Of a stretch of 64,000 bases of DNA, positions 59,954-64,000 are shown one piece after another. Every line of letters begins with the position of its first letter. The stretch's first letter is position 1. A model generated the notes under the pieces. The model made no database searches. It saw only the letters and a program-made list of their open reading frames with translations, and had not been told where the DNA came from. The position numbers and the translations under genes were made by a program. Origin of the DNA: Ctenosaura bakeri (lineage: Eukaryota > Chordata > Lepidosauria > Squamata > Iguanidae); assembly GCA_948474755.1 (NCBI GenBank), contig CAOLHI010001312.1, positions 310,001-374,000 on the forward strand, written 5' to 3'.

Positions 59954-61435
59954 TATTTCTTATGTTCTGTTGAAGGTTGTTGTTTGAGTAGCCAAGACAA
60001 CTTCATCCAAACCAAACAGGCTTGGGAGAATTCCAAGTTTTGTGAAGTACAAAGAATTAAATGAACCAGGCCTCAAGGAGGTGAGTCACCAAAACAGCCC
60101 AATGAGAACAGAGAATGCTCAGATGCCATGAAATATAGGCTGACTATTGTAGGTATGAGTAGGAGAAAGCTGGTGTGGTTGTCTGTAAATGGAATGGAGT
60201 GGCTGGAATCCTGAGCAGCAGGACCGATGGTGGTATTTTCTTACAGGTCTCACTTGTGGAAGCTGTTTGCCCTTGTGACTGGCTTTTGCAGACCTCCCAG
60301 GCAGCCCTTTCATGTTGTTACACCCTCCTGTCAAATCCTAGTGGAAGCAAATGACAGAACTTCAATTTTCTCCACATAAAACTTCAAAGCACAAGAGAGA
60401 GATGTCTTTCCCTCCAATGCCATTTGGTTTTTCCTAGGTCACATCGGCAAGGTACTTGTGCTTTCTGCAAAGTTCTGGCTTGAGGAAGAAAAAGCACTTC
60501 CCCTCTACTTCACAGAGAGGTTTCAATCCCCCCCATAAATGTGGTTGTTGATGGAAACACAGAGATGCTCATCAACTAAGAGAGAGATGCTCACCTATGC
60601 AAGCAAGTGAAACAGTCCATGAAACACTGTTAATTGGATAAAACCCTATGGAGACAATCAAAAATGCATAACAAATTCTGTTTGTGGAGCAGGGAAAAGC
60701 AACAGGTCCAACACACTTAATGGATAATGTGTCCATACTAAGGATGGATGAGAAATTCATTTTACTTTATTTTTGCCAAAAATTGAGACTTTAAGAGTAA
60801 CTATAACTGAATGTTGGTGAAATACCAGTGGACTGATCAATCTAGTCACCAAGGCACAGATCTTTGGGTGCTTAACTCCCAAAAACCTGGCTTTCAAAAT
60901 TTAGGGATATATTCAACCAAGTTTGTGATGTTGAATTAGCACTGCTACTAAGGATGCCAAAGAAATCCAAATGTATCATTTCATTATTGATATTTTTGAA
61001 GTTACATGGAGCTGGACAGCTGATAATTTGTAAAATCCTTGAGCAAGGGGATAGAATCCCCAATGCTTGAAACATATGGAGAAATTTCAATAAAAGGTTA
61101 CAATGCTTTTCAAATTTTACACACCTTGGTGCAGAGATTCCTCTCAACCATTGCTTGACACTGAGTTAAAAACATGTCCTCTCCCCTACCCCTTCTCAAT
61201 GAGACACACACATCCCATTCCATTCCACACATGCTCACTTTAAAGATGGTGTGTCTCTTTTCTTTATAATTTCATGTCAGTCATGCTTCTGGCAATAAGG
61301 GAAAACTCTCCTTCAATGAATTCCTCTATTCAACTACCAGTGGTTGGTTTATTGTGGGTGGGTGGGGGGCAACAGCTAGTTATTCTTGTTGTCAGTGGAT
61401 GTGTTTGTACAGTTTGAGTTGTGCTTGTAAACTTA
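59954..61435. other. No gene seen
   Basis: Apparently unique. An acceptor-like TTTTCTTACAG near 60235-60245 has no matching exon I can support. Confidence 0.35.
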
Positions 61436-61856
61436 GGCCTTTTCTGCAGCTTACCTGCGTCTGGCGTGGTCGCACGGGGATCACGCGAGCAGCCTCTTCC
61501 ATGAGACATGCACATCCCCGCTGCTCCTGCTTCACAGCAGTTGCCTGCCAGCCAGCAGACAGAGAGTATGAGGGCTCTGCCATTACTTCCTCAGTGCAGC
61601 CAGGTATTTTCCCAGGCTGCACTGGGGGAGGAAGCGTGAGGGCTGCAGCTCTGGAGGCTCCGCATGGGCAGTAAGTGCATGTGGGGCCCCAGAGAGATAA
61701 GTGATCACCCATCATTTTCAGCCAAAAGCAGAAAATGATATATTGCATGACTGGTACCTGCTGGCCCCAGCAGCATTGTACAATTGCAAGAACATCATGT
61801 GAAACGCTCCTTGCAATCGCACGACGCTCCGGAGGCCCTTTCGCATGAAAGGGACC
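61436..61856 (-). mobile_element. GGCC-end MITE, subfamily I (reverse orientation)
   Basis: Starts GGCCTTTTCTGCAGC and ends GCATGAAAGGGACC. The interior is the reverse complement of the 52516 copy (AATCGCACGACGCTCC near the right end; CAGGTATTTTCCCAGGCTGC palindrome at 61599-61622). Flanks are TTA and TAG, so TA/TA agree but a triplet does not. Confidence 0.78.
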
Positions 61857-63042
61857 TAGTTTCACTCACCTCATCTCAAAACTAGCACCACCAATTTACC
61901 ATAGAAGAAACCATCAAAGATGTCTTAGTGTCTATGGTTTTGTTTTTTTGGTTTTTTTGCTGTCATTGCCTGATTGGGGTAGGATTCTTATGAACAGGCA
62001 AAGAGCAGAAAGGATATTTTTTGTCTGACATGGGGGTTATATTGTTTAACTGAAGTGATGTGAACAATGGTCAACTGCCATTCCTCCCACCCCCACCCAC
62101 CCCATTTGTCACTGCAACACCACAACAATGCACTTTATGAGTTTTTTAGGAAAAGTTAGTAAGAAAATCTATATGCCATGGCACAAGCCTTCCATATATG
62201 AACGATCTCTTCTTTGCACACATGGCTTTTGAAGTTTGAACCAAAATACAAACAAGAATTGGAAACAATCTGTGTAAAAAAATGTAGTCAGAAAAAATGG
62301 GCTGATAAGACCATGTTATCAGTATCCAGCCAGAACACCAGCCAGATAGACTAAAGGTGATTTGTACATTCCTTTTTGCCACCACTTTTTTTTCCTAATG
62401 TATATAGCAGGCAATAAAAATGGCACTGTTTATGTGTGTAAGTACACCTGTTGGATTTGGTCATTGCAGATGGGTCAGAAATTCGTGCATATTTTTTTTT
62501 AAAAAAATAATTCACTACTTCGTGCATTAACTTGTTGGACAATTGTCAAGATTTTTAAAAAATGGTTAGAGAAAAAGCAAAACTGACATATATTCATTTT
62601 ACATTAGAGGCAGTAACAAGTACAAGTTTTCTAAGAAAAGCATAGGACAAATTATAGCATTCCTTACCCCCATTTTTCCATCCCTTTCTCAGATAAATAT
62701 GACAAAAAATTGCTCATGAACAAATTGTATTAAATTTCATCTGAGACAATGCAGCTATAAAAAGGCAATTATGAGAGAAACACTTTAAGACTATCTATGG
62801 CTTCATAAGACAAAAGGAATACCTTCAACTGCACTTGAAAATGATGCAGAGGTAGTCAATGAAAATTACAGAGCATCAGAGCAATGTTGTGTTTGACAGC
62901 ACAACTAAAGAAAGTTGATAGCTGTATGTTGGATTGCTTTTTTCTGATGGGTTTGTGTGTGTATTTTAAGAATATAATTGGGAGAATTAATTATGCTGGT
63001 TAAAACAGTCTAAAAATAGAAGGCAAAATAAGTGAAAAGAAC
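61857..63042. other. No gene seen
   Basis: AT-rich with a T/A homopolymer pair near 62491-62507. Nothing else recognised. Confidence 0.35.
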
Positions 63043-63192
63043 TATACTATTATAGTGGTGTTATTTCACTTTCAACATCCTATGGAATCCTGGGACTCCT
63101 TGGAGGCTCCTCCCTAAACTGCAAACCCCAGGATTCCATAGGATGTTGAAAATGGAATAATAGCACAATAACAGTGTAGTGTGGAAATGGCC
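63043..63192. mobile_element. Foldback MITE, compact copy
   Basis: A 150-bp near-perfect palindrome: CTTTCAACATCCTATGGAAT with CCTGGGACT on the left, CCCCAGGATTCC and ATAGGATGTTGAAAATGG on the right. It ends GTGTAGTGTGGAAATGGCC. The left tip is eroded (starts TACTATTATAGTGGTG). It can fold into one long hairpin. Confidence 0.8.
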
Positions 63193-63206
63193 TCTGTATC
63201 TCCCAA

Positions 63207-63330
63207 AGAGCCACCATGGTGTAATGGTTATAGTGTTTGACTGGGAATTGAGACATCCAGGATAAAGTTCACTGATCCATGAAACTCATTCTGTGACCTT
63301 AAGTCAGTCACTCTCTGGCTCAAGGATGAA
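63207..63330 (+). repeat. Sauria-type SINE, 5' part
   Basis: AGAGCCACCATGGTGTAATG, GTTATAGTGTTTGACTGGGA, TGTGACCTTAAGTCAGTCAC. It is truncated after the body block and inserted next to the foldback MITE. Confidence 0.8.
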
Positions 63331-63702
63331 GAGAGAAGGAGAGCTCATTGGAGAAAATGCAATTTATAAATGTAGCAATGAATATAAAACAAGCAGGTGT
63401 TCTAGTTGTTAAATAGTCCCTTCATAAACAATCAACCTCACCATTACAGCAGATCACAATATCAAAGTTATGGCAATAGTCTTATTAGGTCAACTGAAAA
63501 GGCCCAAAAACGTATGCAGATTTTCAAAATTTTCAGATGTCATCATCAGGCAAAATGTTTTCAAAAGCAGGCTGAGGCATGAAAAGAGGTAAGGAGTAGG
63601 CCGAGTAATAAAAAAAGGACATTTGACTCCTAGACAGAGTTTATCAGGTGTGGGATGGTTTTAGGATCCACCCAGCATAGTCCTTAGGCTTATTGGGACT
63701 TA
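63331..63702. other. No gene seen
   Basis: AT-rich spacer before the last MITE. Confidence 0.35.
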
Positions 63703-64000
63703 GGCCCTTTTCGCACGTTACCTGTTTGCGCGGCTGGGAGGGGGCGTCTCGCGCAAGAAGCCTCATCCGAAATGCTGCCGCTTCCCCGCTCCTTCGTCCC
63801 GCAGGTCGCTTCCTGGTAGTGCGATCGTTGCGCTAGCGCCCAGCCCCTTCCTTTTGCAGCGCAGCCTGAGAGCTGTAGGCTGCGCTGGGGGAGGAAATGC
63901 GACTGGGCCGGCTTGTTCAGTGCACCACACGCAGGGTAAGTGCGCGAGGGCCCCACGAGCATTGCACAACCGCACAGTATTTTCGGCTTACAGCCGAAAA
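63703..64000 (-). mobile_element. GGCC-end MITE, subfamily II, cut by window edge
   Basis: Starts GGCCCTTTTCGCACG. The following CCTGTTTGCGCGGCTGGG and TCTCGCGCAAGAAGCC are the reverse complement of the right part of the 53734 copy. The last bases TTCGGCTTACAGCCGAAAA are the central palindrome. About 100-150 bp probably lie beyond the window. Confidence 0.8.

Overview
The window looks like repeat-rich, gene-poor DNA from a squamate reptile (lizard or snake). The main evidence is nine copies or fragments of a tRNA-promoter SINE with a CAA-repeat tail that matches the Sauria-SINE type. Supporting evidence is CR1 LINEs ending in an ATTCTATG-type 3' tail, L2-clade LINE relics, hAT and Tc1/mariner-type non-autonomous elements, and GC-rich MITEs in an AT-rich background. 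There is no bacterial or viral gene layout. No complete host gene is visible. The only candidate host coding piece is one unidentified exon on the minus strand near 25.7-25.9 kb, so the window is most likely intergenic or a long intron.

Layout. 0-17 kb: a GC-rich MITE at the left edge, an antisense L2 LINE relic (3.2-4.5 kb), another MITE (5.07 kb), a run of Sauria-type SINEs (7.3, 11.7, 12.3, 12.7, 14.9 kb), a perfect 28-bp hairpin (11.6 kb), a TA-flanked TIR element (9.4 kb), and a 738-bp MITE with a perfect 19-bp TIR and promoter-like motifs (15.7-16.5 kb). 17-41 kb: mostly unique AT-rich DNA with hAT-like elements (17.3, 19.2, 31.3 kb), possible ERV LTRs (20.3 and 24.3 kb), the candidate exon, two copies of a 420-bp MITE family (27.3, 37.2 kb), a hAT MITE nested in an antisense CR1 end (28.8-29.2 kb), and a further GGCC-end MITE (35.7 kb). 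41-51 kb: two substantial CR1 copies. One is 5'-truncated (42.1-43.7 kb). The other keeps part of ORF1 and most of ORF2 (48.0-50.4 kb). Just upstream of each lies a short 5' snRNA fragment with its own target-site duplication: U6 at 41.97 kb and U2 at 47.98 kb. 51-64 kb: a cluster of GGCC-end MITEs (50.5, 52.5, 53.7, 54.9, 56.3, 58.0, 61.4, 63.0, 63.7 kb), two SINEs, a CR1 3' end and a Tc1/mariner-type MITE.

How the parts relate. The CR1 elements would have supplied endonuclease and reverse transcriptase activity. The SINEs depend on LINE machinery in trans, and the snRNA fragments bear marks of internal-priming retroposition. The MITEs with GGCC...GGCC ends look like one superfamily moved by a shared transposase that is not encoded here. 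The strongest leads are the two tail-less snRNA retrocopies, the in-frame TGA shared by both CR1 copies, the perfect 28-bp hairpin, and the promoter-bearing 738-bp MITE.
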